DNA of 64,000 nt from the NCBI GenBank assembly GCA_000320605.2, contig KB445791.1:1158298-1222297 (forward strand), read 5' to 3'. This DNA is from Gelatoporia subvermispora B. Taxonomy: Eukaryota; Basidiomycota; Agaricomycetes; Polyporales; Gelatoporiaceae. A program made the position numbers and the translations under genes. The notes under the pieces were generated by a model that saw only the letters and a program-made list of their open reading frames with translations, did no database searches and was not told the origin of the DNA. This document shows positions 14,267 to 25,772 of this stretch, piece by piece; positions within the stretch are counted from its first letter, which is position 1, and every line of letters starts with the position of its first letter.

Positions 14267-16517
14267 TCACGCCTTTTTGACCTTCTTTGTAGCACCTGCA
14301 GCACTATTCTCCTTTCTCTTCCCCGCTGGAATGCTGGCTTGCGTCGACACCCTCCCTGCAGCGTGCTCGGATAGCAGCCAAGTCTCACATTCCTCCTTGC
14401 TGCCTGCTGGATGATCGAGTTGCCACTCGATCACACGCGACAGCACCGGGCCTACCCACGCTCCCGGCGATGACGCCCCGAGCACGCGTACGATGTCTCG
14501 TCCCTATAAAGCAGTTGTGAGATGATGCCAATATATCATACGTGAAGAACATTCGCAAAGGTGTGATGGAATGAAGTCAGATGACGCACATCCAAAATGG
14601 GCCTTGCTTCAACCATGGACTGCAAGCCTAGCTCGTCGACCCGCGATGTGAATGTGTTATAGGCTCGGATGAGCAGACCTGCTGCTTCCTCTAGAATGCC
14701 GCATGATGAGCAAACGACGGACTAAATATCAGCTATGTAGAACGCACCGTCGATTCGGTCATTTGCTACATCGTATAGAGGTACCAGGTGCTGCACTAGC
14801 GAGAACAGCAGCGATGTCGCCCACATTGAGCCTGTGATAGGATTGTGCACTGCCTTTTCACGCAGCAACAAACCTAGGATGAATGAGCATCTATAATAAA
14901 TTCTCTCCAGATCCTTGATATACCTGTCCGCACGCGCTCTGATTCCACATGCCTTTCTCCCCACTCTCCCAAAACCGGGCCATGTAGCAAATCGGACGCA
15001 GAGAAGAGAGCCGGAATTCCGTCCGAATAATGATTTTGGACACCTAACTTCAGTGCTTCCCGTAATGCGGCAGACACACCAGCATGCTCTTTCTGCTTTG
15101 CGTCGAGGCAGGTAACACCGCGATACGGCGTGAGTGCACATGCAAGGAACAATCGTTGTCTTGTGGTAGAATCCGCGGAGAGGCCCGAAAGCAGAAGAGG
15201 GTGCACAGGAGCAAGCTGAATTGCCGAGGGCTGCGACAAGGCAGACGAGTCATCACGGAGCAAGGAATGCAGTATCAGAGCAGCTGCGAGGGCAGTATTC
15301 TCGGACGCCAGAGGGGCCGAGAGCTTGATTGGACTTGATGTAGGGACATCAAATATCGAGGAATAGAGCGAGAGATCATGAATGAGTGCGATTGCACCAA
15401 GAGGATCTCGGCCTAGCTAATGGTTGGGCAATCAGATCTTGACGCTAAGTGTAGTCGGGACTAACCCTTCATCATCTTATCCAACTCTTCGCCTACTCGT
15501 TCCCGACTAATCTTGGAGGCGAGAGCTTCCTGAGAACCAATTAGCTCAAACTCTCTACTATCTGTGTACGGGTTTCACCTGGATCTCGGGGTCGCGAGCA
15601 GCATTTGCCAACTCCAGGACAAGATCGAACCCGAACCGGCTTGCAAATCTTACACATCTAATGACACGAAGAGGATCGTCGAGAAAGGTCTCCCTTGGGG
15701 CCAACGGCGTCCGGATGGTTCCTGTCCGCAGGTCTTCAAGCCCCTAGAGGTACTGAATCAAAGGTCAGCAAGGCGACTGGTGCCATGCGTACCTTTTCTG
15801 TGTGATCCTCAACTTCCCGTGTGTGCACGTTGTAAAACAATGCATTGATAGTGATGTCTCGCCTCAGCGCATCTTGCAGAGGAGTGCCGAACGCCTGTGC
15901 TCACGCGGCGTCAACGTACAGACATTCCAATCATACATATCCACTCACCACTTGAGTGGGGATTCGGCTATTTGCAGTATATTCCTCACTCCGCAGGTTG
16001 ACAAAATCCAGCTCGATTCCAAGGATCGTTGTCCGAGCTGTCTCCAAGTGTTTAGACTGGTCAGGATTGCTCTCGATTCGCGCGACTTGTTTGGTCGCTA
16101 ACTTCTTCTTTGCGCAGTGCGAAACAAATGACTCCGCAAATGGTACACCCATCATGTCTTCCAATGCAACGTCGATGTCATTGCTGTCAGATCCCAACAG
16201 CTGCACATGAAGGATGGGAGTCATGAGACGCTCTTTGCACTGACCGAGACACATCTCAGAGATATTGATCGTACCTTATCACGAACCCATCCTCCTGCAA
16301 TCCTACATGCTGTATGGACTCCCTGGTCTTCCTTTAGTCGATGAGTGCATTCGTCGAGTAAAGTGCATAGTTGCTCCTCGGTCTCTGTCAGACGGACTTC
16401 CATAGGCTCCGGAATTCGTATCCGAGTCGAGTACTTCCGCGCAGACATGTTTAGCGTAAGCACTCTTCCGCCGAGTCTGCCAAGAAAGTTGGAAGTTGGC
16501 CTGTGACACTTGAGCAT
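14267..16517 (-). CDS. CCA1: CCA-adding tRNA nucleotidyltransferase
   Basis: Class II enzyme adding CCA to tRNA 3' ends from CTP and ATP. Two in-frame ATGs exist. The one at 16517 adds a 23-residue basic, acid-free leader (MLKCHRPTSNFLGRLGGRVL) that looks like a mitochondrial presequence. The one at 16448 gives MSARKYSTRIRIPEP. The head domain shows AGGWVRDKLLG, then NDIDVALEDM with the two catalytic Asp residues, RRDITINALFYNV and FLDDPLRVIRCVRFASRFGF. The remaining exons encode the less conserved helical neck, body and tail, and the protein ends in the basic sequence GATKKVKKA. At least eight short introns are present. Dual cytosolic/nuclear and mitochondrial targeting by alternative starts is known for yeast Cca1 and is inferred here. 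The exons between 14500 and 14950 are the least certain. Confidence 0.9.
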
Positions 16518-17126
16518 ACAGCAGTCGTCTGGAGTCACGACGACATCCGACCGTCGCGGCGCTGCTTCTCGCGTTGGCGCCTCATACGCGCTTTGCGCAC
16601 GTGACTCTTGTCTAAGGTCACGCGAAAGCGCAACGCGTATGGACGCGTCCTCCGGGTCTCGGGAGTCCGGGTTGCGCCCGTGAGCTGTGCCAGACTGCCA
16701 GTGCGCCCCGATGCGACTGAGTACAACACGGCGCACGCCGAACTTGATAAATATCGCAAGGAATTCGTGCCAGATAGGTATAATATATCTATCACGAGTA
16801 ATATCTCCGGCGGAATCACTCGCAGACACTTTAAACTTTAAGCACCGCCTCCATGACATTATTGCACAACGTGTCTTACAGGATCATGTCTCAACCACGG
16901 CCTGATATGTAGCGTCCGACCCAAGGTTGGCGGCATGGACATCCATATTCCAAATGAGGCTTTGCAGACACATATTATACATGTGAGCCAAGATAAGGGG
17001 ACATATGGAGCTCGAATCTAGCAGTCTATGTAAGAGCAAGTTCAATACGAGGCGCAATAGTCATCCTGATCCCGGACCACGTATCTTCGCAAACACAGAT
17101 ACTTAAAGCAGAGCGAGTAGTAAGCC
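16518..17126. other. Intergenic CCA1 / hydrolase
   Basis: Contains the upstream region of CCA1 and the 3' flank of the thioesterase-like gene, both on the minus strand. The open frame continuing upstream of CCA1 to about 16859 lacks an ATG and any protein character. No other gene is seen. Confidence 0.5.
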
Positions 17127-17962
17127 TTACTCTAGGATGGAGGATAGCCAAGAAACTAAATCTTCTAGTTCTTGTTCATTGACAGCGTGACCCAACGACT
17201 CGTAGGGTTTGAATTTGACCTTCTCGTCCGGAATATGCAGGGCATTTCGTAGAAAGGCGATGCATTCTTGCCCCATGGACAATGGTACCTCAGCGTCTTG
17301 AACACCATGTCCCCAAAAGACTGGAAGATTTGGCTCGAGGTGTATCATCATCTAGGACCCGATTAATCTTGGGAATAAGGATCGATAATAGTGCTGGTTA
17401 CCTACCTGTCTAGGAGCATTAGGTATCCAGCCAGATAGACTGGCCACTCCCCCCAAGTAGTGCAAGGTGGTCAGAGATGCTACGAGCGCCAGCGCCGCAC
17501 CCTGGTCGAAACCGATGATGACCACTTTGCGGGAGTCAATTCCAGCGCGTCCCTCGGCTTGTATGAGACCTTCGACGGTGCTAACTGAAGTAGCTATGCC
17601 CTGTTCATCGTAGTTGTCGCCAGGAGGCAAAGTTGCGACATCAAACCAGCTAGGACGGTAAGCTCCTTGATACAAGGTCACAGGCCGAAAGTCCCTGAAC
17701 AATCGTCAGAGGAGCTGTGACTTGAACACAATCCACGTACGCTTGAGGGGATATCCACTTCACGTTTGGCAGTTTAGCGGCCAGGCGTTCAAGTGTGGGC
17801 TGCCAAGTCTCAGCGAACTGACCAAGACCCTATAAGACGAGAATAGCCTTCAAAGTTTATTGTAGGACACTAAGACCGCCCACTTACATGCAAAAAAATG
17901 ACCGTTCCTTTGTGGTCTCCGGTGGGAGGAAGCAGCTGACTTACAGGACCACCGTTCAACAT
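17127..17962 (-). CDS. Acyl-protein thioesterase-like alpha/beta hydrolase, nucleophile Ser replaced by Asp
   Basis: Member of the phospholipase/carboxylesterase (APT1) family, which normally removes palmitate from proteins. Exons splice from MLNGGPVSQLLPPTGDHKG through GTVIFLHGLGQ, ETWQPTLERLAAKLPNVKW, RPVTLYQGAYRPSWFD, SVSTVEGLIQAE and GWIPNAPRQ to PVFWGHGVQDAEVP and YESLGHAVNEQELEDLVSWL. The oxyanion-loop sequence HGLGQ, the catalytic Asp (GVQDAEVP) and the catalytic His (GLGHAV) are all in place. The nucleophile elbow reads GFDQG instead of the usual GFSQG, with the Asp codon GAC at 17505-17507. All joins are in phase (for example PRQ/MMIH across 17352). The enzyme may therefore be inactive or altered, or the base call may be wrong. 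The first exon is short, and I chose its ATG because the frame enters directly into the family start. Confidence 0.82.
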
Positions 17963-18645
17963 GACAAGATTCTCGTTCTTGGATGCAGTCTTGCATGACT
18001 CTCGGGAAGCAGCTTTTAAGCCAGCTGTATGTGCTCATAGCAACATACCCCAGGATGTACGAAGAACCTGCGCAGCGATCTACATAGCCTGCGCAGCGCC
18101 ACAACTGCCACGATAGGGCCGCGCTAGAGGGCGCCGCAGCAGGCAGGATAACAACATGGCACACGAGCGGTATTCCTTCAAGCTTCTGTCGTGGAAGCAT
18201 AGCATTTCCGGATGTTGGGCCAATTACAAGCATTCCGATAGGTGTTGAGCAGTCATCGAGTAAGCAAGCTATTCACCCTGGAGCGCCGACGACTTCTGGA
18301 GGCACGGCTGAATCTCATGCGGCAATACGGTCGCCGATTGATACCTTCGGGTATTCGAGGACAAAGAGTGTGATATTATTGCATCTGACAGTCATTCGTC
18401 GCTCTGAGCGAGGCACTACGAGCAACAATGAAGATAGCAGTCATCCCGAAGTCGGGTTGCAAGTCGCGACTCGCGAGGAAGTTCAAAGCGCCAGAGCCAA
18501 ACTATGACCAAACAGTCGCCTTGAGAGTGCTGCTCTGCCTCCACTGTCCATTTCATACAACCCCACCAAAGTCCGCATTCCCTCCTCTTTCCTCCGGTGC
18601 TCGTTCACCCGCTCGCGCAGCTGATTTGCGGAGTTATCTTCGACA
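17963..18645. other. Divergent intergenic hydrolase/VAC8
   Basis: Head-to-head promoter region. The minus-strand open frame reaching 18233 is not family-like and is probably chance. The pyrimidine-rich tract before 18646 fits a VAC8 leader. Confidence 0.5.
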
Positions 18646-21083
18646 ATGGGCGTCGTTTCAAGCTGCTGCGAGTCTTGCTGTCAGTTACGCTTCGGCCGGC
18701 GTTTTGGTTTAACCATCCCTTCATGAGTACTGACCTGAATCTGTTGTAGTTCGCTCGCGCAAGTCACAGCAGTATGAGCCTCTACTACTTGAGAACGAGC
18801 GGGAGGCTGTAGCTGATTTGCTGCAGTACCTCGAGAGTGCGTGTCGGTGACTTTATGTTACGATGTCAAGTGAACTGAAGATCGTTCTGCAGACCGCACT
18901 ACCACCAACTTCTTCACGGGATCACCTCTTTCCGCGTTGACTACACTCTCCTTTTCTGACAACGTCGACCTGCAGCGAAGTGCAGCTCTTGCATTTGCTG
19001 AGATCACCGAGAAAGAAGTGCGACCCGTGGGCAGGGACACTCTCGACCCCATCCTCTTCCTCCTTAGCAGCCATGACACGGAGGTGCAGCGTGCGGCGAG
19101 TGCAGCTTTGGGTAACCTGGCTGTCAATAGTGCGTTTTTCTGGCTGCCTCCATGCCTTCCACGCGTCTTGCTCACCTCGTTTACTTGTAGCCGACAACAA
19201 ACTACTAATTGTGAAGCTTGGCGGCCTGGAGCCTCTCATTCGCCAGATGCTCAGCCCCAACGTAGAGGTGCAATGCAATGCGGTTGGTTGCGTGACAAAC
19301 TTGGCGACGCACGGTAACTCACTGCTTTTCTATACCCGGTGCATTCGCTAACAGGTGACACTTAGACGACAACAAAACGAAGATCGCCAAGTCGGGGGCT
19401 CTTGTTCCCCTAACCCGACTTGCGCGGTCGAAGGACATGCGAGTGCAACGTAACGCGACGGGTGCCTTGCTCAATATGACCCATTCAGGTGTGCAATTCA
19501 TATCTCTTCCATTCATAATCTACTAGATATTGATAATCAATGGAGATGAGAACAGGCAACAGCTTGTCAATGCGGGTGCAATCCCTGTTCTTGTTAGTCT
19601 ATTGAACTCACCAGATACCGACGTGCAATACTATTGCACTACGGCTTTGAGCAATATTGCGGTTGATGGTAATGTTCAACCTTCATTATTTACGAGTTGT
19701 CTAACGACAGTTGCAGCTGTTAACCGCAAGAAGCTTGCTCAGAGTGAACCGAAGTTGGTCTCAAGCCTCGTTCAGTTGATGGACAGCCCGAGTCTCAAGG
19801 TTCAATGTCAAGCAGCTCTTGCTCTGCGTAATCTAGCTAGTGATGGTGAGGCCGACATCTCCGTTATATTGAGTGCCGTTGGTTGACCGGACGTCCAGAG
19901 AAATACCAACTTGAGATTGTCAAAGCTGATGGTCTTTCGTCTCTTCTCCGTCTCCTCCAGTCAACGTACCTGCCCCTTATTCTGTCTGCCGCGGCGTGTG
20001 TCCGCAACGTGTCGATCCACCCGCAGAACGAATCGCCGATCATCGAGTCAGGTTTCCTGCAGCCGCTCATCAACCTCTTGTCATTCAAGGATAACGAGGA
20101 AGTACAGTGTCACGCAATTTCGACTCTCCGTAACCTCGCTGCAAGCTCGGAGAAGAACAAGCAGGCGATTGTTAAAGCGGGTGCTGTGCAGAGCATCAAG
20201 GAGCTTGTTCTAGAAGTGCCCATGAACGTACAGAGCGAGATGACAGCATGTATTGCGGTACTGGCGCTCAGTGGTACGTATTTAAACCATATAGCGATGA
20301 TCTGTGTTAATATTTCTGCAGATGAGCTCAAGGGCCAGCTGTTGGAAATGGGCATTTGTGAAGTTCTGATCCCTCTGACCAATTCGCCCAGTTCAGAGGT
20401 GCAGGGTAATAGCGCTGCCGCTCTCGGTAACCTGTCGTCGAAAGGTACGAGTACTTGCCGATCAAATCACACAGATGGCTCAAATTCGCTTAGATGGCCG
20501 GACAACCACTGACGACTATTCGGCGTTCAACGATGTATGGGAGAAGCCTGATGGTGGCATGCACAAATACCTGTATCGGTTCTTGACCAGTCCAGATGCA
20601 ACTTTCCAGCATATTGCAGTGTGGACAATTGTTCAGCTCCTCGAATCCGGTGGTAAGTTCAACTTCCTTCAACCTGTGCGTTCACTACACTCGGGCTGAC
20701 GCAATTGTGACACAGATCCGCAGCTGATTAGCAACATCCGTAGCTCCGGCCTTCTCATACCCAACATCAAGCAGCTAGCGATGACACGCACATCTTCCCC
20801 TACATCGTCGTTGGGCGGCACGCCGCACTCGCACCACTCGCAAAGCCATTCATACCAGGATACCGAGACCGGCGATGGGCAGGGCGAGATTCAGTTACTT
20901 GCACGACGGATTCTTGACTCCATTGAGGGCGACGGCGATGGCGCTATGACGCCGAGTGCACCACCCTCGCATATGCAGGCGGCTTCCTTCCGGGACCAGG
21001 AAGGCAGCATCGGCGGACGCGACCACGATGAATTACGCAAGAGTGTACGGGAGGCGTTCTCCGCAGGCTCAGTTGGACATTGA
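18646..21083 (+). CDS. VAC8: VAC8 vacuolar armadillo-repeat protein
   Basis: Lipid-anchored vacuole membrane adaptor for vacuole inheritance, nucleus-vacuole junctions and autophagy initiation. The ATG at 18646 gives [20 protein letters not shown], in which Gly2 suits N-myristoylation and four cysteines suit palmitoylation. An intron follows, and the protein continues [20 protein letters not shown]. Armadillo repeats then run almost to the C-terminus, each recognisable by [96 protein letters not shown] and [15 protein letters not shown]. The final exon adds a Ser/His/Asp-rich tail ending [11 protein letters not shown], a basidiomycete-type extension beyond the yeast protein. About ten short introns lie between repeats. 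The identity is secure. Confidence 0.95.
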
Positions 21084-21873
21084 CACGCGCGATTGGAGTG
21101 CTGATAGATGTGCAAGTCCTGCGCAGCTTGCATCGGTCATTGTGACCTGTGTTGTGTATTAGCCTGCGGGCGGCTGTGCTGGGTGGAAAAGCAAGTTACA
21201 TTGGACTCCGGCGGAAATTCGACGCCCCCTCTTATATTCCTTTCGTCTGTGTTCAAATTGGTCATTCGCATTCTCGTACAGTATGATTCTTGTTGTTCGG
21301 AGCGTCCTCGGGTGTTGCATTTTTATTGTCTCGTGTTCATCGATGTCATGACCCTTCTTCCTGTGCCCTTCTCAACGTCCCCTTCATGAGATTAATGATA
21401 GTAGCTGTGTACATTTGCTCGCTTATCGAATTGTCGTCACATGCCAGAAACATCTATGCGCTCTACATATCGATGACGAGTACCCTAGTCCATGGCGAGG
21501 AGGAGGAATAGCAGCACGTAAAAGGACGACGGGGGAATGCGGGTATCATGGGCGGCAGTGATGTGGGACCCCCCACGTGCAGGCCCGCTTACCAGTGGCC
21601 ATGAGGCGGAGAGGCTTTGACATTGGCCACGATGTTTTGCAATATGTTCGGAACAAAAGCGCTGGGAAGGACCTTCTCCACATATCCTCATACCCGCCCT
21701 GTGCATCCGCAGTCTGCTCCTTGTCCTTGTACTCATACCCACTTGACGATACCTCTCAGCAGTGCTGGGCATTCTGACGATTTTTGCTGCTTTGCGCCTC
21801 GAGCACTTCTCCACGCGGCTGAGCCTCGGTCCTCCCAAACCTCGACTTTCTCAGTTCACCAGAGCAAGAAAAA
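21084..21873. other. Intergenic VAC8/GH16
   Basis: Spacer between tandem plus-strand genes containing the VAC8 3' end and the GH16 promoter. Short frames on both strands show no motif. Confidence 0.6.
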
Positions 21874-23601
21874 ATGTATTTGCACGTACCTCTGCTAGTG
21901 CATCTTCTGGCCAATGTTGTCCCCTCCGACGCTAGTCTGCTCGCGCGTGGTTCTGAATCCGTCATACAAACCGCGAATCGTGTGCGCCACAATGCCGTCA
22001 GACGAAGTACGGGGTTTATTCGGGATCTGCGCCTTGCATACTCTGGCCTGTTGGTTCAGCAGACAGGTGGCGATGTACAATGTGTGAACACGAAGAGTGG
22101 CACGAGTTTGACCAATGGCAGCGGTCAAGGAGCGCTCGGAGGGAATGCATCAAGCTTGAACTCGAGCGGTACGGGCACATCTGCTGTTGAGGCCTCGTTC
22201 GCCAGTTCAACGACTGCGTTTGCCCCGACCTCAGCTGTCACAGTCAGCTCTCCTACGCAGACGGGAACGGCCTCATCCAATATAGCTGGTGCACAACCTA
22301 CTTCTTCCTCATCGGGAGACGCCAATGCCTCTCCTTGGACGCTCGTACAAACCTACGTATGTTGATCGACCTTCATATTAGATTCGACTGACACTTTTGT
22401 GTGTATAGCAAGGAAACACATTTTTCGACGGTTGGGCCTTTCAAACGGGGCCTGACGTCTCGACAGGTGGCGTCGTTACCTATATCGATCTGCCGACATC
22501 TGTGTGTATCTTGAGTTTCATTAATATCCAGCTTGATTTCTAAGCCTATACATCGATGTAGCAAGGTGCCAATATCACGGAGATCAATAGTTCTGGTAAT
22601 GCCGTCATGCGTGTCGAGACGACACCGCAGGTTGCTTCGAGTCGTCAGAGCATACGTATAACGACCACATATACATACTCCGGTGGACTTGTGATCATGG
22701 ACTCTGTTCATATGCCCACAGGCTGTGGAACATGGCCAGCCTTCTGGAGTAACGGTATGTATTGTAGACCAAAACCCGATATATACATTCTGATTCGCGC
22801 TCCATGCAGGCCCGAATTGGCCTGCAGGGGGTGAGATCGACATCGTGGAAGGTGTCCATACATACACGAATGACCAGGTGACACTCCATACGAACCCCGG
22901 ATGTGACCTTCCAAGCACGAGCACGGCAGCATTGGGCATCTCTGGTACAATACTCGACGGAACGGACTGTTCCGTAGCTGGAACGGGGAATGCGGGCTGC
23001 GGCATCCGCGCTACAGCTAGCAACACATTTGGAGCCGGCTTCAATAGCAATGACGGAGGTGTCTATGCCAGTAAGCGGCACGAATTTGCCATGAGAATGT
23101 TGTCGTACCTTATTGACTCGAATCAATATGCAGTGCAATGGGATTCGAACGGTATTTCTGTGTTCTTTTTTCCACGTAATTCCATACCATCCGACATCAC
23201 GGCGAACGCCCCACAACCTTCCACATGGGGCCAACCTATTGCCAACTTTCCTGCGTCATCGTGCAACCCTTCCGAGTTCTTCTATTCACATTCGGCTATC
23301 TTCGACACGACTCTATGGTGAGGATTGGACGCGATGTATCACTACTCGGAATGCTGACGTCGTTCCAGTGGTGCATGGGCAGGTGCCGTGTGGAATGACT
23401 CTGGTGCTCCGGGTCAAGAGCAGAGCTGTGCCCAAATGACCGGTGCTGCTACTTGCGAGGACTACGTGCTCAATAATGGTGCTGCTTTTGATGAGGCATG
23501 TGAGTATCAATTCAGGCACTCACGCCGACTCCATCCCTAATTCTTTCATGCGTCCAGACTGGGAGGTTTCGAGTGTCAAGATCTACCAATCGAGTTCTTG
23601 A
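21874..23601 (+). CDS. Secreted GH16 beta-glucanase (copy 1)
   Basis: Predicted secreted endo-beta-1,3(4)-glucanase/laminarinase acting on fungal or plant wall glucans. It has an N-terminal signal peptide (MYLHVPLLVHLLANVVPSDA), a helical basic segment (SVIQTANRVRHNAVRRSTGF), a Ser/Thr/Gly-rich linker, and then the catalytic domain from SPWTLVQTY. Landmarks are NTFFDGWAF, VIMDSVHMPTGCGTWPAFWS, the catalytic motif GGEIDIVEG with both glutamates, GNAGCGIRA, ISVFFFPRNSIPSDITA, HSAIFDTTLCGAWAG and the end WEVSSVKIYQSSS at 23601. Six in-phase introns were traced. It has a close inverted paralogue at 31408-33010. The linker and N-terminal segment are not part of the GH16 fold. Their role is unknown. 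Confidence 0.92.
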
Positions 23602-25376
23602 ATTTGCTATCGTTTATTATCCTTCATTCGCAACAACCCGGTCGGTTATTGCATCAAGCATTTGCAGCCGGCCTGACACACCGACATCATGCCTATCACG
23701 CCATTGTATCAACACGCAGCCTATGTCTAGACTTTTACTATATATATACTTCGATATTCTCGTGGACCGCCGCAAGTGAGTACGGCCAGCTCTCCATATG
23801 TAGTTGTATATTCTCGAATAGTTACACTGCACCGTGTATCTGGCCTTCCATATCATCGCAGTGTTATAACTATGGAAGTAATTCTTAAGAGGTTCACCCG
23901 TGCTGCCATGGCCAGCTGCGCGGTGCAATTTCTTCTGTGTCGCGAGTTTGTTTGACGTCTCGGATCTACTAGACCTTCCAAAGAGGGAAGGTCACCGCCA
24001 CGACGGCACCATCCGATCTTTAATCCCGCGGCGTTATTGGGGCCAAATTATTTCCAAATCTTACAACAGTACTTGTCATCTCCGTCTAGAAGCATGCTAC
24101 TCCGCTTGCAATCTGCAATTCGTTTGAACATACTTCAGTTATGTGCTTGTTTCTAAGAACGGCTTTGCTCAGCGGATCATTAATCATGTAGTATCCGCTC
24201 GAAGTAATCCCGTTTGAACGCCCTGCAGGCAGCGAGGGAAAGCATGCGGCCCATCATGAGAATCTAGCCTATAATACGTTCGATGTTATTTATAGGTGAG
24301 CTACTTCGTGGGTGTCCTGTTCGGCGCCGACTTCCGCCATGCTTCTTGGGCTGTCGGGAGTTACCTTGTCCTCGGCGATGCATTTGAACGACTCCGAGCG
24401 AGCATTGTATATCAGTGCTTGGGTGGGTGAAGGAAAAGGCTCAAGTCGCGGAAGTCCTGCATGAAGAGCGGCGAAGAACCTGAGAACCTCAGTCGTGCGA
24501 TCCTTTTGCACCGGTTGGCGGACTGCTCCGTTCTGCGAGAGCTTGCAAGTTATGATCTCATGTTCTCATAAGAATTTGACACGAATGCACCACGCGCCGT
24601 ACCGCGTCGTCTTCCGGCCTTCTGGACGACAATTCTGCTGCTCCACTTCATGTTGTCTGCGTACTCACCCGAACATTTGACGATGACAAAGGTTAGTAGC
24701 ACACGTGGGTCACAAGTCCGTCTTGATTCTCACTGCAAATTCACGTAAACTGATCTTTGCTTCATATACCTTGAACTTGTCCTACAGGTCATCTGACTCA
24801 TAGAATGCACAGAGCCTACATGGTGTAGACTTGAACAGCTTACGCGTACTGCGATACTATCGCCCAGTCTGTGCGCACGTTTCTGTGAATTGCTCAAGTC
24901 AACGGCCGGCTTGTGAGAGAATGTACGAATGTTGGTGCCGCGCTATATTTCGGACTTCAGGTCATTCATGATGCTGGAAGACTCGAGTCGAGCGAACTTC
25001 TGCCGTGCAATAGTCTGAATGTCAGGCGGATGTAGTATGTACTAAAAACACTCACGACGGACGTTTCTTTGATTTGTATAGAGACCTCGCTTCGTCTTCC
25101 CTTGCATGCTCCAGTGGAGCGGGAAACCCGTGATTTTACCGCTTCGCCGCATGTGTCGAGACCTGTTGCGTATTATGGCAATACTTTGCAGATTATTCAG
25201 ACTCCCTACATATACAGCGGCAGCGGTCTTCAGGTATATAAAGGCCAGGTCCTGTCAGCTACCTCAGCAGCAGCTCGCACTTTGACCTGCAACAGCTCTT
25301 GTGAGTTATGTTTTTCTTCACTGCGTGTGCATTTTAACCAGTCTGTCGCAATCGAGCAGGTCCTTGTCTTGTCGAT
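23602..25376. other. Intergenic, 1.8 kb, nothing identified
   Basis: Open frames such as 23900-24127 (+) and 24290-24511 (-) show no domain, signal peptide or supporting splice pattern. The right end carries the promoter of the small secreted protein gene, including a TATA box at 25235. Confidence 0.45.
25235..25243 (+). promoter_or_regulatory. TATA box (TATATAAAG)
   Basis: A perfect TATATAAAG lies 142 bp before the start codon of the secreted cysteine protein gene at 25377. This fits a strongly expressed gene with a leader of about 100 nt. Confidence 0.55.
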
Positions 25377-25772
25377 ATGCAGCTCACCGTTTCTACCATC
25401 ACCGTCGCTATCCTCGGCGTCGCCCTTGGTGTCGTACAGGCTTCGCCGTTGGGGCCTCGTCAAATTCTCTGCGCCACCGATGCAGACTGTGCTGCTGGTG
25501 AAACATGCGCCGAAATTGCCGACATTGGGTTGGGGGTATGTCTATGGGTGTGCACAATTGACGTTGAGACTGCTGACGGCGACACGTAGGTTTGCAGCTT
25601 GTCTTCCCTTCCTAGTTTGCCCTCGCTTGCCCTTCCCACCGTCTTGCCCTCGCTTTCTCTTCCTATCAGCTTGCCTTCCCTTCCCACTGGCTTGTCCCTC
25701 CTCCCCACAGATCTTCCGTCTCTCTCCACTTCCATCGACATCTCGATTGCTCTCCCCACCCTTACTCTCTGA
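25377..25772 (+). CDS. Small secreted cysteine protein with Leu/Pro/Ser tail
   Basis: Predicted secreted protein of 113 residues. Exon 1 is 25377-25535, the intron 25536-25589 (GTATGT to ACACGTAG) and exon 2 25590-25772. Both retain Val-Cys across the junction. A signal peptide (MQLTVSTITVAILGVALGVV) ends near AS. A short cysteine cluster follows (ILCATDADCAAGETCAEI then GVC), with four or five Cys spaced like a small disulfide-knotted module. The tail is a low-complexity run of Leu-Pro-Ser units (LPSLPSLALP, LPSLSLP, LPSLPTG, LPSLSTS) without charge, ending PTLTL. No enzyme motif is present. It resembles effector-like or wall-associated small secreted proteins, but the function is unknown. 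A TATA box sits upstream at 25235. Confidence 0.72.
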
